Origin: CAWJMN01 sp963844055
GTDB lineage: Bacteria; Planctomycetota; Planctomycetia; Pirellulales; Pirellulaceae
Direction: 5' to 3'
Assembly: GCA_963844055.1 (NCBI GenBank)
Contig: CAWJMN010000002.1
Span: 1,116,001-1,180,000 of the forward strand
Length of the DNA: 64,000 bases
Part shown: positions 1-8,888 of the stretch, piece after piece
How positions within the stretch are numbered: the first letter of the stretch is position 1
Layout: every line of letters begins with the position of its first letter
Notes under the pieces: generated by a model
Told to the model about the DNA's origin: nothing
Databases searched by the model: none
Seen by the model: the letters and a program-made list of their open reading frames with translations, nothing else
Made by a program: the position numbers and the translations under genes

Positions 1-60
1 TCTTTGCCCGATTGCCAATTGATCGAACAGTCGCTGGCACAGATCGTCGCCCGGTCTTAA
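1..60 (+). CDS. 3' end of an upstream gene (partial)
   Basis: The first frame is open from the window edge to a TAA at 58-60 and gives about 19 residues ending in IEQSLAQIVARS, which reads like an amphipathic helical C-terminus. It is on the same strand as the OmpH-like gene that follows after about 100 bases. The fragment is too short to assign a family, and it could be chance. Confidence 0.3.
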   Translation, partial: SLPDCQLIEQSLAQIVARS

Positions 61-163
61 CACAAGGGCGGGGCATAGACCCATGCCTTGCGAAGGCTTA
101 TCTTGCGCTAAGTCGGTTTGTCGGTTTTCCTTCCGCTGTTCCCACCAAGTTTGCAGGCCCACC

Positions 164-820
164 ATGCATGCTTCTTTTGCAACTGCCGCTACGGCAGGCC
201 GCCGTTTCTCGTTTTGGAAACTTCCTGCTGCATTACTTCTGGCACTGATGCTTGGCCGGGCAGAGCTTTCGGCGCAGGAGGCAGCTACGACAGAGGCAAA
301 GTTCCCAATCGCCACGGTTCGTATCGACCTGGTGCTGCGAGACTATGAACCGTTTGCAAAACAAATGCAATCGTTTCAGGCGGATCGCAAAACCGCTCAA
401 GAAGAACTCGAAGTGCAACAGGCGGAAGCCGAAACCACCATTGCCAAGCTGCGCAGCACACCGCCGGGCACTCCCAAGCATGATGACTTGCAACGAGAGG
501 TGGTAAAACTTCAGACCCAGTTGCGGCAACAGCTTGAACGGACCACGCAAGTATTCCAAAAGCGTGAAGCCAAAATCTATATCGAAGTCTTTGCCAAGAT
601 TGATGCCCAGCTCAAACTACTGGCCAAGAAGCATGGCCTGAAGATGATTTTGCGCAAGCAAGAGGTAGAGCTCAAAGAAGACCTGCATCCCCAATTGTTT
701 GCCCAAGCGCTCAATCGGTTGGTCCTACTCGATGAAACCGAAGACCTCACCGCAGAACTGACGGCTGCCCTCAAAGCGGCCGATGCGGCCAAGCCGGCCG
801 ACGATTCCGCATCCAAATAA
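164..820 (+). CDS. OmpH/Skp-like periplasmic chaperone
   Basis: The predicted product is 218 residues. A signal peptide with hydrophobic core FWKLPAALLLALMLG ends near SAQEA. The mature part resembles OmpH/Skp: a short beta-rich start (IATVRIDLVLRDYEPF), then a long charged coiled coil (about residues 60-150), then a small C-terminal domain. Skp-type proteins hold unfolded outer-membrane proteins in the periplasm. The ATG at 164 is chosen because it directly precedes the signal peptide; an in-frame ATG at 83 would add 27 residues unlike a signal sequence. The C-terminus is Ala/Asp-rich and probably disordered. The VCBS-repeat gene follows on the same strand after 60 bases. Family assignment rests on architecture and a weak sequence pattern. 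Confidence 0.65.
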   Translation: MHASFATAATAGRRFSFWKLPAALLLALMLGRAELSAQEAATTEAKFPIATVRIDLVLRDYEPFAKQMQSFQADRKTAQEELEVQQAEAETTIAKLRSTPPGTPKHDDLQREVVKLQTQLRQQLERTTQVFQKREAKIYIEVFAKIDAQLKLLAKKHGLKMILRKQEVELKEDLHPQLFAQALNRLVLLDETEDLTAELTAALKAADAAKPADDSASK

Positions 821-880
821 GGCCCCTGGGCAAATGGGCCTACTCCGAAATCCTCGAACTTTTGATCAAAGGGCAATTCC

Positions 881-2152
881 ATGCCTAGCAACTCTTTTCG
901 CCACTTCTTTCTGCCGTTACTCAAGCGAACGTTCGCCCTGGCGGGCCTAAGCCTATCGCTCGCCCTGGGGATGACCGAAGTTCATGCCGCAGAGATTCCC
1001 TTTTCGGATGTCGAACTTCCGACCAAGCTGGGCGTGGGCTATGCCGTACAGCTCTTGGACATGAACGGCGACCAGCGACTGGACATTTGCATTGTCGATC
1101 AGGAGCGGATCTTGTGGCTAGAGAATCCTACCTGGAAAGAACACCTCCTGATCGAAAAGCAAACCAAGAAGGACAACGTTTGCTTTACCTCGCACGATAT
1201 TGATGGTGATGGCCGGCTGGATTTTGCCGTGGGAGCCGACTGGCGTCCTTTCGATACGCAAACCGGCGGCACAATCCAGTGGATCAGCGGCGCAGGGACC
1301 GTCACACCAACCGACCTCTGGAAAGTCCTGCCGATCAGTGAAATTCCTACGGTCCACCGGATGAACTTTGGTGACATCCTCGGAAACAAACGGCCCGAGC
1401 TGGTCGTTGTTCCACTGATGGGACGTGGGACCACCAAGCCCAACTTTGCGGAAGCGCCAGTGGAGGTTTCTGTCTACTCGATTCCTGCTAATCCGCTGAC
1501 CGATCCTTGGCCCAAAACCATCATCAGCAACCAGCTTCACGTATGCCATAACTTTGTCATCACCGACTTCAATCGGGATGGCCACACCGATGTCTTGGTG
1601 GTCGCCTTTGAAGGGGTCTATCTGCTAGAACGCCCTGCAAGCGGAACCTTGTGGAAGCACACGCGCATCGGCAGCGGCAACCAGAAGCAATCTCCTAATC
1701 GTGGTGCCAGCGAAATCAAAACCGGACACCTCAAGGGAAACGCACCTTACATCGCAACGATTGAACCTTGGCATGGCAACGAAGTGGTCGTTTACACCAA
1801 GCCCAACACGCCCCCCACGAGTGATGAATGGTTGTGGGATCGGCACCTGCTTGATGACCAGCTCAAGTGGGGTCATGCGGTGGCCTGCGTCAACTTGGAC
1901 GATGATGAAGAGCAAGAGTTGGTCATCGGCGTTCGTGACACACTTTCGCCCGAGAACCCCTGCGGCGTGCGGATCTATGATCCGGTCGATGCGGCTGCTG
2001 GCAAGTGGCAGCGACAGATGCTTGACCCCGGCAGCGTTGCCGTTGAAGACCTAGCCGTCGGTGACCTCAATGGAGATGGCCAAGCCGACATCGTGGCCGT
2101 CGGACGGGCCACGCATAATGTCAAAATTTACTTCCATGGGGCCAAGCGCTAA
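881..2152 (+). CDS. Secreted FG-GAP/VCBS-repeat beta-propeller protein
   Basis: The 423-residue product starts with a signal peptide (LKRTFALAGLSLSLALG, cleavage near VHAA). The rest is a chain of FG-GAP/VCBS blades, each carrying an Asp-rich calcium-type loop: DMNGDQRLD, DIDGDGRLD, DFNRDGHTD and DLNGDGQAD. Such repeats form seven-bladed propellers used in secreted or surface proteins for binding and scaffolding; no catalytic motif is visible. Planctomycetes carry many proteins of this kind. It sits 60 bases downstream of the OmpH-like gene and converges on the TIGR03009-type gene. The ligand is unknown. Confidence 0.75.
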   Translation: MPSNSFRHFFLPLLKRTFALAGLSLSLALGMTEVHAAEIPFSDVELPTKLGVGYAVQLLDMNGDQRLDICIVDQERILWLENPTWKEHLLIEKQTKKDNVCFTSHDIDGDGRLDFAVGADWRPFDTQTGGTIQWISGAGTVTPTDLWKVLPISEIPTVHRMNFGDILGNKRPELVVVPLMGRGTTKPNFAEAPVEVSVYSIPANPLTDPWPKTIISNQLHVCHNFVITDFNRDGHTDVLVVAFEGVYLLERPASGTLWKHTRIGSGNQKQSPNRGASEIKTGHLKGNAPYIATIEPWHGNEVVVYTKPNTPPTSDEWLWDRHLLDDQLKWGHAVACVNLDDDEEQELVIGVRDTLSPENPCGVRIYDPVDAAAGKWQRQMLDPGSVAVEDLAVGDLNGDGQADIVAVGRATHNVKIYFHGAKR

Positions 2153-2178
2153 AGCGATCTACCCGAAACAACCCAGGG

Positions 2179-2199
2179 GCTGCCAACTAGCGTGGCAGC
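2179..2199. terminator. Hairpin between convergent genes
   Basis: A 7-bp stem GCTGCCA/TGGCAGC with a 7-base loop lies where the VCBS gene and the minus-strand gene converge, overlapping the latter's stop codon. There is no clear T-tract, so a terminator role is only suggested by position. Confidence 0.3.
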
Positions 2200-3482
2200 T
2201 TGCCGGTTGCGGGAGTCTCTGGCCGATTCGCTTGTGGAGTGCCGTTTTGTGCGCCTTGGGCATCGCCAAGCAGGGCGTTGTCCTGTACCTTCTTCCAACC
2301 AAAGGGAACCTTAGGCTCGTAGAATTCGCGCTGAAATACGTTGAGGCTTGCGATACCCATCTGTAGCGAACTCTTCTTGCCGTAAGCTTCACGCTTGGCA
2401 AAAGAGTATTCCACACGGCCCCCTCCCTTGGCTGCGTTAGGAGCAAACACGGCGATGGCCTCTGGCAGATATTCTTTTTGATCGATGATGATGGTCACCT
2501 TCGAGAAGTTGCCGGCATCCTCACGATTTTTCGGAACCGCCTCCAGCCAATACTGCGTGTTGACCGTGTCTGGGGTGACCGCACGAATCCAATAACGCGC
2601 TTTGATTTGGTTTGCCTTAGCACCAAACAAGAAAGGGAGCGGACCATCGGTGATGGCCTTGCCTTGCATCTCTGCGGGAAGCGGCCGCTCGATCACGCGT
2701 TTGGCGCGAGGATCAAACTCAAAGATTCGCTTGCCATCACAAACCCAATGTTCGCCAATCGCCTCGGCATCTACCTCGTAGGTTGGCTTTCCTTCAGGCG
2801 TTGTCGGAGGGACGAAATTCTTGATTTGGGAGACCTTAAACAGCCCCTTGTCTGGCTTGCCGTACTGAATCGTCCCGGTCGAAATCGTCTTCGGGGTGAG
2901 GGGGTCTTTGGGGCCAAAGATCGGATCGAATTCCAAACGCTTGAACTCGCATTTGTATTGTTCGATGGCGTCGCTGCGTCCTTCCCAGAACTTCAACACC
3001 TTATCCACATACTCAATATGTTCAGGCGTTAGGTTCGCAACCCAGTCGGGGGCAACAGGGGCGGCGGCCGCTGGCGCAGGCTGCGGAACTACCGGGCCGG
3101 CAGGATTTGCTAGTGGCTGCCCTTGGTCTGCAGGGGCAGGGATTTTTTTGGGTGCCTTATTAAAAGGTGCGGGGCCTGCGGGAGCGGGACCTGCTCCTGC
3201 GGGACCGTTGCCTGCAGGTTGACGAATGGGCTCTTCACCGGCAACTGGTTGAACTTCGCGAGTACGCGGCCCCGTCATGGGACGAGCCGGACCTTTGGCG
3301 GTTGAGCCGGAAGGTGCACCAGACGGTGCGGCACTTCCCGTACCTGCGGCAGGCTTGCCAGATTGAGGACGCGGAGCATACGCTTGCCCCAGCGCCCCTT
3401 CAAACGTCACGACGACACACCCAAGTGACAACAGGGTTCCACCAAGGCGAACACACAACCGTGAGCGTGAAGTACGATTCAT
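2187..3482 (-). CDS. TIGR03009-type planctomycete secreted protein
   Basis: The product has 431 residues from the ATG at 3482, which precedes a signal sequence (LGGTLLSLGCVVVTFEGALG); an in-frame upstream extension to 3554 does not look like a signal peptide. Residues about 30-145 are Pro/Ala/Gly-rich and probably disordered. The folded part begins at LTPEHIEYVDKVLKFWE and contains IEQYKCEF, ITDGPLPFLFGA and YWLEAVPK, the pattern of the planctomycete-restricted TIGR03009 family. The region YWLEAVPKN...KVTIIIDQKEYLPEAI resembles the beta-sheet of LolA-like lipoprotein carriers, so lipid or lipoprotein handling in the periplasm is possible but inferred. It is transcribed towards the VCBS gene. 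Confidence 0.7.
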   Translation of the reverse strand: MNRTSRSRLCVRLGGTLLSLGCVVVTFEGALGQAYAPRPQSGKPAAGTGSAAPSGAPSGSTAKGPARPMTGPRTREVQPVAGEEPIRQPAGNGPAGAGPAPAGPAPFNKAPKKIPAPADQGQPLANPAGPVVPQPAPAAAAPVAPDWVANLTPEHIEYVDKVLKFWEGRSDAIEQYKCEFKRLEFDPIFGPKDPLTPKTISTGTIQYGKPDKGLFKVSQIKNFVPPTTPEGKPTYEVDAEAIGEHWVCDGKRIFEFDPRAKRVIERPLPAEMQGKAITDGPLPFLFGAKANQIKARYWIRAVTPDTVNTQYWLEAVPKNREDAGNFSKVTIIIDQKEYLPEAIAVFAPNAAKGGGRVEYSFAKREAYGKKSSLQMGIASLNVFQREFYEPKVPFGWKKVQDNALLGDAQGAQNGTPQANRPETPATGKLPR

Positions 3483-3623
3483 CTCTACCGCTTCCTTGCG
3501 ACAAGACGTCAGCAAATGTTTGGCCCGCGCTGGCGGCGACCATCCGCCTACCAAGTCGCGAGAATCTATCGAGCGGAGAGTTTATCAAGCCGCGCCCAAA
3601 TGACCTAGATCAACTGGCGCGAC

Positions 3624-4232
3624 TTATCCCTGCCGAACGCACAGCGTATCAAGCCACGCTAGCAATTCCTTCCACTCTGCCAGCGATGATAGCACCAGGT
3701 CTGCCCCTTCTTCATTGGGATATTCATGAGGTGCGACAGGATGGCTCAGCAAGACGGTATGTGTCCCAGCCGCACGGCCACTATCGACGTCAAACCGATA
3801 GTCGCCAATCATCACGGCGACGTGAGGTTCAATTCCCCAGTCCTTGCAAACCTTAGCGACCGGCCAGGGATCGGGCTTGATCGGACCATCGTCACGCGTC
3901 ACCAATACGTGCGGCCGAAGCCCGACATTTTCAAGTGTCGCATGGGCATTATGGCGGCTATTGCGAGTGACAATCCCCAGCCGCCATTTTCGTCGCTCGA
4001 TTTCTTCTAGCAGCTCCGCTACTCCGGGCAACAGGGTCGCACGGCGGGCCCCTTCCGATTCATGCTTCGCCAGGATGGCGTGGCACTGGGCCGCATGTTC
4101 GGCCGGAAGTTCGGCAATCGCTTCCAAGATGCGCAGGTCGCTGGCCAATCCCATCTCTTCCCGCATGGCATCAAAATCCAAGCGTGAATCGACCAGGGTG
4201 TTGTCCAAGTCAAAGATGATCCCTTGCAACAT
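3624..4232 (-). CDS. HAD-family hydrolase (phosphoglycolate phosphatase-like)
   Basis: This 202-residue protein has all four HAD motifs: DLDNT with nucleophile D8 and D10, the motif II Thr at T89 (IVTRNS), K119 in motif III (IKPDP) and the acidic motif IV GDYRFDVD near 143-150. The helical cap between motifs I and II is the C1 type seen in Gph/PGP-like phosphatases. It should dephosphorylate a small metabolite with Mg2+ in the cytoplasm; the substrate cannot be read from sequence, and 2-phosphoglycolate is only the common family guess. It lies downstream of the desaturase gene, separated from it by a terminator, and upstream of the TIGR03009-type gene on the same strand. Confidence 0.8.
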   Translation of the reverse strand: MLQGIIFDLDNTLVDSRLDFDAMREEMGLASDLRILEAIAELPAEHAAQCHAILAKHESEGARRATLLPGVAELLEEIERRKWRLGIVTRNSRHNAHATLENVGLRPHVLVTRDDGPIKPDPWPVAKVCKDWGIEPHVAVMIGDYRFDVDSGRAAGTHTVLLSHPVAPHEYPNEEGADLVLSSLAEWKELLAWLDTLCVRQG

Positions 4233-4268
4233 ACGGCGCGACTTTCCAAGCAGACCCTTGCATCAACG

Positions 4269-4316
4269 AAAAAAGAGGGAACCCCAACTTGGCAGAGCCA
4301 ATCGGAGTTCCCTCTT
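4269..4316 (-). terminator. Rho-independent terminator of the desaturase gene
   Basis: A 10-bp perfect stem AAGAGGGAAC/GTTCCCTCTT (4273-4282 with 4307-4316) encloses a 24-base loop and is followed on the minus strand by six T. It starts 32 bases past the desaturase stop codon, so it should end that transcript before the HAD gene. Confidence 0.8.
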
Positions 4317-4347
4317 AAGAACTTATCGTATTAGGTGGAATTCTGCA

Positions 4348-5445
4348 CTAGGCAGGATTCGTGTTACCACGTCGCTTGTAATCTACGATATCCCAAGCCA
4401 AGCCAAAGAACTTCATCACGCGAATCGTCGTGAAAGTCAGGTCGACTTCCCACCAACGGTGGCCGTGAGGAGCCATCCGTGGGAAGGCATGGTGATTGTT
4501 GTGCCAGCCTTCACCGTAGGTAACCAGGGCGACCCACCAGTTATTGCGGCTGTCATCGGTTGTTTCGTAGTTGCGGTAGCCCCACATGTGGCTGGCCGAG
4601 TTCACAAACCAAGTGCTGTGCATTACAGCGACGAGGCGTACAAAAATGCCGTAAACCACAAACGAAGCAGCCATGTAGCTGCCCCCCAGAGCATAGCCCA
4701 AGGTGCCCAAAATCAGAGCGAGCCCGAACTGCATAGGAAGGAACAACGAAGAGATCCGTTGCATTCCCACGTCCTTGGCCAAATCGGGAGCCCAACGCTT
4801 TTGATGGATTTCGTGAGCCTTGGAAGCACTCATGTAGAAAATCCAAACCATGTGACTCCACAAAGAGCCATCATGAGGGCTGTGTGGATCACCAGGCTTA
4901 TCGCTGAGAGCGTGGTGCTTGCGATGGTTGGCAACCCAGTCAATTGGCGAGCCTTCACCAGCCAGCGAACCCATGCAAGCCAGGAAGTAACGAACCCAAG
5001 GGTAAGTCGTAAAGCTGGTATGCGTCAATTGACGGTGATAACCCAGGCAAATGCCCACTCCACCGGTCAGCCAGTGCAAAACCACAACAAGCACAGCGGC
5101 TTGCCAGCTGAAGTAGAACGGGGCAGCCAAGGCACCAAGGTGCAAAATGGCGATCCACGAAAACACCGGCCAGTTGAAGGCCGAGCGAATGTTCATCGCT
5201 GCAACGTCAACAACCTCTTCGGTCTCTTCGCACAGGTCTTCCGCTCCGGCGGACCGGGCACGGCGTTGATCGAGCATCTTGCGACGTTCTACCAGCGTTT
5301 GCTTATGTTCGCTGACCACCGTGGACTCTACGTCCGTCTCTTTGACCAGGCCTACGGAATTTTCATCCGCAACGGCTTGATCCGACTTTGCTTTTTTGGC
5401 GGTGGCTTCTTTGTTTTTCTTTTTCGAATTTACAACGGTGGCCAT
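4348..5445 (-). CDS. Acyl-CoA/acyl-lipid delta-9-type fatty acid desaturase
   Basis: The 365-residue membrane protein has the three histidine boxes of the stearoyl-CoA desaturase class: HRQLTH (137-142), HRKHH (174-178) and HNNHH (315-319), with hydrophobic stretches near residues 95-130 and 235-280. These bind the di-iron centre that inserts a cis double bond into saturated acyl chains and adjusts membrane fluidity. Compared with typical bacterial enzymes it carries about 85 extra N-terminal residues that are Lys/Glu-rich and probably coiled or disordered. The ATG at 5445 follows a purine-rich stretch. It is a single-gene unit with its own terminator. The chemistry is well supported; regiospecificity is inferred. 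Confidence 0.9.
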   Translation of the reverse strand: MATVVNSKKKNKEATAKKAKSDQAVADENSVGLVKETDVESTVVSEHKQTLVERRKMLDQRRARSAGAEDLCEETEEVVDVAAMNIRSAFNWPVFSWIAILHLGALAAPFYFSWQAAVLVVVLHWLTGGVGICLGYHRQLTHTSFTTYPWVRYFLACMGSLAGEGSPIDWVANHRKHHALSDKPGDPHSPHDGSLWSHMVWIFYMSASKAHEIHQKRWAPDLAKDVGMQRISSLFLPMQFGLALILGTLGYALGGSYMAASFVVYGIFVRLVAVMHSTWFVNSASHMWGYRNYETTDDSRNNWWVALVTYGEGWHNNHHAFPRMAPHGHRWWEVDLTFTTIRVMKFFGLAWDIVDYKRRGNTNPA

Positions 5446-5836
5446 TTCTTTGGGCTCCCATTACAAAAGGCAAGTTAAAGGGACTCGACTCGGAGCAGGT
5501 CGGACACACCCAAATCCTTAGGTGTCCCACAAACCTGCCCTGCTCGGACGTCCGCCACACGCATCTTCGCTGCGTGGCTGCCTCTGAGCACTTCCTAACT
5601 GTAAGGGTTATCGAGCCGTGGTTTGTCACGTGCCCGTGCCGGTTGCGTAATAGTTATGTAACCGCCCGTTTACACTCCGAAGTGCAGCACCTAAGTGCAC
5701 TAGGAATAAAGCTTTACGAATACCGTTAAAAAGAGATAACGGCCGACATTCGTACCCAAAATCCCCTTGCAACGCAGCAAAGTGGCCAAATTAACGGCCC
5801 GTAAAAGGCCGCTGTTGGGGGAGAGTATGCCCCGGT
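5446..5836. other. Intergenic region upstream of the desaturase gene
   Basis: No coding potential was recognised here. It must hold the desaturase promoter (minus strand) and the 3' flank of the SH3-like gene. An imperfect hairpin AACGGCC...GGCCGCTGTT at about 5793-5815 lies just past the SH3-like gene's stop on the minus strand and may be a weak terminator. Confidence 0.4.
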
Positions 5837-7696
5837 TTAGCGTCGGTGCCGTTCGAGGTCGATCACCTTTACGGCCGTCAAATGGGGAGTCGACAGAGCC
5901 TCGATATAGCCCCGCTTGCCGTACAGGCCCACTTCCTTGTCAATGAAGCGGGTGAGGTTCAAACCGGGCGATGGTGAAACGAAGCTTAACCGATGACCTT
6001 CTGCATCGTAGATCGCATAAGGAGCCGCTCCAGGCTCACGCGAAAAGACGGGCTTCAGAAAACCTGTGTAGTCATAGTGCGGGCTGTTATTCGCAGGCCC
6101 CGTCGCATACTCAATGCCGCCACGCTTGGAGGTTGGCGCGATGGAAGGGGCTGGAACATCAAACGCTGTTTGAAATTGCTTGATCTTGTCGAGCATGATC
6201 CGTGCTTGCCCTCGATCGGCCGGCGATGCGCCATTGTCGATGATGGCTTCTGCCCGACGTTGTAGCGCCAGCAAATTCCAGGTCTCTTTCGGACGCGACA
6301 ACATCAGCGAAAGCTCAAGCTCCAACTGATCGAGCTTCTCTTTAGCGGAAGCGGTCATCCCGCCGGAAAGCAGCGGCTCGCCCGGCTTGTTCGTCGCCAG
6401 GCTGCGCGGTGTCATTGGCACCGAAGGAGTATTCTTTGCAAGACGATTGGGTGCTGCATCATTGAGCCCCGTAACCGGAATCGAGCTTCCTTTGGATGAC
6501 GAATTTCCACCCAAGCTCGAATTCACACCGGGCCGTGCGGAAAGCTCATTGGCTCGACCAGTCGGGTTTAGCGGTTCGTTCGTGCGACGCTTCCGTGGCA
6601 CAAATCCATCGCCCCCCGCAACCGCGTTTACTCCAGCGCCGCGCGAAGCATCCTCTCCCCCTGCGGTTTGCTGAATGACATTTCGTTCTTGTTCCGGCAG
6701 CGTGGCAACCGCAGGCCCCTGATTGGCCAAAATGGAATTGAAGGTTGGCTGGCGCTGCACAGGAGGTTCGGTAACCAGTGGCTCCAGTGGCATGGCGTCT
6801 CCCACTGGGGCAAACTCCCTGGGTTCACCGCTGGAAAGGCTATTTTCGCTGAGCGACTCTCCTAAATCACGAATACGCTCAAGCGTTTCATTCATCCGTA
6901 CCGGTGCAGACTTCGACTTCACTCCACGTGCACCACGAGAGACGCTTTTACGGCGCGGGCCAATATCCTCTTGCGCACCAGTCAGAGCCACATCGGCCCC
7001 TGCATCGTCGAGCGATTCTTCTGCTGCGACCACATCAGTCTCTTCGTTCTCAATCGCTTCCATTTCTGGCTCAGGTTGTGTTGGCACCAAGGAGGATCGA
7101 ACTCCGGAACCGACCGCATTTGGTCGTTTTGCGGGCGTTGGGGTGCGCGATGCAAGCGACGGACGCTGCGAGAATTGCTTGCGTACTTCACCCGCATGAA
7201 TCCAGCGAAACTCTCCCGGTGGCGGCGCAATCTTCAGCCAGATTTGCGTATTGCCATCCGCCGTTGCAATCCGCCGCTTATCCAGAACTTCTACTTTGGT
7301 CCCGACAGGCAACTTCACTTGCGAATGATGGCGGGCAATGGTCTCTGCGGCCGAGCCAACCCAAGATGGCGCATCGTCTTTGATCACTTCACCAACGCCA
7401 GGCTCATCGGTCATTTGCACATGTTCGGAATCGATCCAACTGAAGCAGCCTTCTGGTGGACGTATCCCCAGCCAGCCATCTTCCGACTTTTTATAGACTT
7501 CAACTTCCATCCCTTCGACAAGGTAATGCGTGATGTAACCTTGCTTGCCGGGCTGGCTTAAAAGTTCTGCTTTATCGATGTTCACAACGGCCGTATAAGG
7601 GTCCATGCCGCAAGCGCTAAATGGCTGCGAAATTAGCCCAGCGCTACAAGCCAGCAGCCACGCACAAACGGCCCAAATTCGGTTTTGCCCAGCCAT
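5837..7696 (-). CDS. Secreted protein with two SH3-like domains
   Basis: From the ATG at 7696 the product has 619 residues. The signal peptide core is IWAVCAWLLACSAGLIS, followed by a Cys near residue 30; an upstream in-frame start at 7783 adds a non-signal segment. Two bacterial SH3-like modules lie at the N-terminus: the first ends WLGIRPPEGCFSWI, the second WLKIAPPPGEFRWIH, giving a paired (W)LxIxPPxGxFxWI motif. About 330 residues of low-complexity Ser/Pro/Asn-rich sequence follow, then a helical segment and a C-terminal beta domain (YAIYDAEGHRLSFVSPSPG...VGLYGKRGYIEALSTPHLT). SH3-like modules often bind peptidoglycan, so a cell-wall role is likely but inferred. Confidence 0.7.
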   Translation of the reverse strand: MAGQNRIWAVCAWLLACSAGLISQPFSACGMDPYTAVVNIDKAELLSQPGKQGYITHYLVEGMEVEVYKKSEDGWLGIRPPEGCFSWIDSEHVQMTDEPGVGEVIKDDAPSWVGSAAETIARHHSQVKLPVGTKVEVLDKRRIATADGNTQIWLKIAPPPGEFRWIHAGEVRKQFSQRPSLASRTPTPAKRPNAVGSGVRSSLVPTQPEPEMEAIENEETDVVAAEESLDDAGADVALTGAQEDIGPRRKSVSRGARGVKSKSAPVRMNETLERIRDLGESLSENSLSSGEPREFAPVGDAMPLEPLVTEPPVQRQPTFNSILANQGPAVATLPEQERNVIQQTAGGEDASRGAGVNAVAGGDGFVPRKRRTNEPLNPTGRANELSARPGVNSSLGGNSSSKGSSIPVTGLNDAAPNRLAKNTPSVPMTPRSLATNKPGEPLLSGGMTASAKEKLDQLELELSLMLSRPKETWNLLALQRRAEAIIDNGASPADRGQARIMLDKIKQFQTAFDVPAPSIAPTSKRGGIEYATGPANNSPHYDYTGFLKPVFSREPGAAPYAIYDAEGHRLSFVSPSPGLNLTRFIDKEVGLYGKRGYIEALSTPHLTAVKVIDLERHRR

Positions 7697-7983
7697 AGGA
7701 CACTGCCCTACACAAGAACTTCCTGCCACATTCCGCGCATAATCTCCGCTCAACAAGGAGGAGCTATAGAAAAAATCCCCCATTTACTCAAGATCGTTTC
7801 CCCCTGCCTCTCGCCAGACGCTGAGCACCGCCCTGCTAACTTCCGTTCAAGCAAAATCCATCTGGTAGCACAGGGCCATTTGCGATACCCTGCTCCACGA
7901 ACGGAACCCGCTCGCCATCGCCAAGAAGAACTTTCTTCTCGGCTGACTGCCAGCACAACTTCGCATCAGGGATGGATCCCGCC
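7697..7983. promoter_or_regulatory. Divergent intergenic region
   Basis: This stretch separates the minus-strand SH3-like gene from the plus-strand secreted-protein gene at 7984, so both promoters should lie here. I see no confident -35/-10 pair or operator palindrome. Confidence 0.35.
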
Positions 7984-8847
7984 ATGATTAAGGCACTTTG
8001 CAATAGCGCACCCGGTCGATTCTACGGCCGCTTGGGGATGTTAGCCTTGGCCGCTTCCCTGCTGCTTCTCTTTCCAGTGGCCCTTCAAGCTCAGCCGCAA
8101 GATGGCTTTCGTATCGACACGCAAGTCTTCGTGCAAAATGGCAAAAAGCCGATTGCCGACACCCTCACGATCTTTACCCAAGGACGCGTCTATGACTTTG
8201 TCCTGGATGAAACAGGCGCCCTTAGTGAAGTCACCCTTTACGATCCCACGCGTGGCACCATCACGTTGCTTGATGTTCCCAACCAACGCAAAACGATCAT
8301 CAAGACTCAAGACCTTTTAGAGCAAGTCTTTGCGCTCGAACAACACGCCGTCAAAGATGCCAGCGACATGTTCGCCGAAGCTGCCCGCCCCAAGTTTGAA
8401 GTCACTTCCGAACAGGAAGGCTCTGACCTCGACGAAGTCACCAAAATCAAATTGGCCGGAAAGTACATCACTTACACCGCCACCGGAAAAAAGCCGGCTC
8501 GCCAAGATGCATCGCGTGAGTATCGCAACTTTGCCGATTGGTACAGCCGTCTCAACAGCCTTCGCCCTGGCAACCTGCCTGCAGGCGCACGGATCGAACT
8601 GAACAAGCAACTTGCCACGGCCGACCTGATTCCCACCGAGATTACGCGCGTCACCAAAGAAGGTGCCCTCAGCCGTACGCTCGAAGTTCGCAGCCATCAC
8701 TTGGTGAACTGGTCCCTCTCGGGTGAAGACCAAAAGCGGTTATCGCGAGCCGGCGACTACCTCACCCAGTTCAAGGCCGTCCCCTTTGACGAGTATCGCC
8801 AACCTGTCGCGGCGAAACCGGCCAAGAAGGAAACCGCCAAGCGGTAG
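7984..8847 (+). CDS. Secreted protein of unknown function
   Basis: The product has 287 residues from 7984, or 291 from an in-frame ATG at 7972; the two starts are four codons apart and cannot be separated. A signal peptide (LGMLALAASLLLLFPVALQAQ) is clear. The mature protein begins with beta-strand-like repeats (FRIDTQVFVQNGKKPIADTL, GRVYDFVLDETGALSEVTLY), then a helical middle, and ends in a Lys/Ala-rich tail. The strand pattern resembles LolA- or DUF4412-like proteins that read or carry lipids, but I do not recognise a specific family. It lies 41 bases upstream of kdsB on the same strand and may share its transcript, which would fit an envelope role. Confidence 0.6.
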   Translation: MIKALCNSAPGRFYGRLGMLALAASLLLLFPVALQAQPQDGFRIDTQVFVQNGKKPIADTLTIFTQGRVYDFVLDETGALSEVTLYDPTRGTITLLDVPNQRKTIIKTQDLLEQVFALEQHAVKDASDMFAEAARPKFEVTSEQEGSDLDEVTKIKLAGKYITYTATGKKPARQDASREYRNFADWYSRLNSLRPGNLPAGARIELNKQLATADLIPTEITRVTKEGALSRTLEVRSHHLVNWSLSGEDQKRLSRAGDYLTQFKAVPFDEYRQPVAAKPAKKETAKR

Positions 8848-8888
8848 GCGACCGTCCGTCTTTTCATACTTTGCAGGGCTTTCGTTTT

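Noticed and set aside
3844..5478. A 544-codon plus-strand open frame across the HAD and desaturase genes
   Set aside because: The minus-strand genes carry complete HAD motifs and three histidine boxes; the plus-strand product has neither and spans a terminator.
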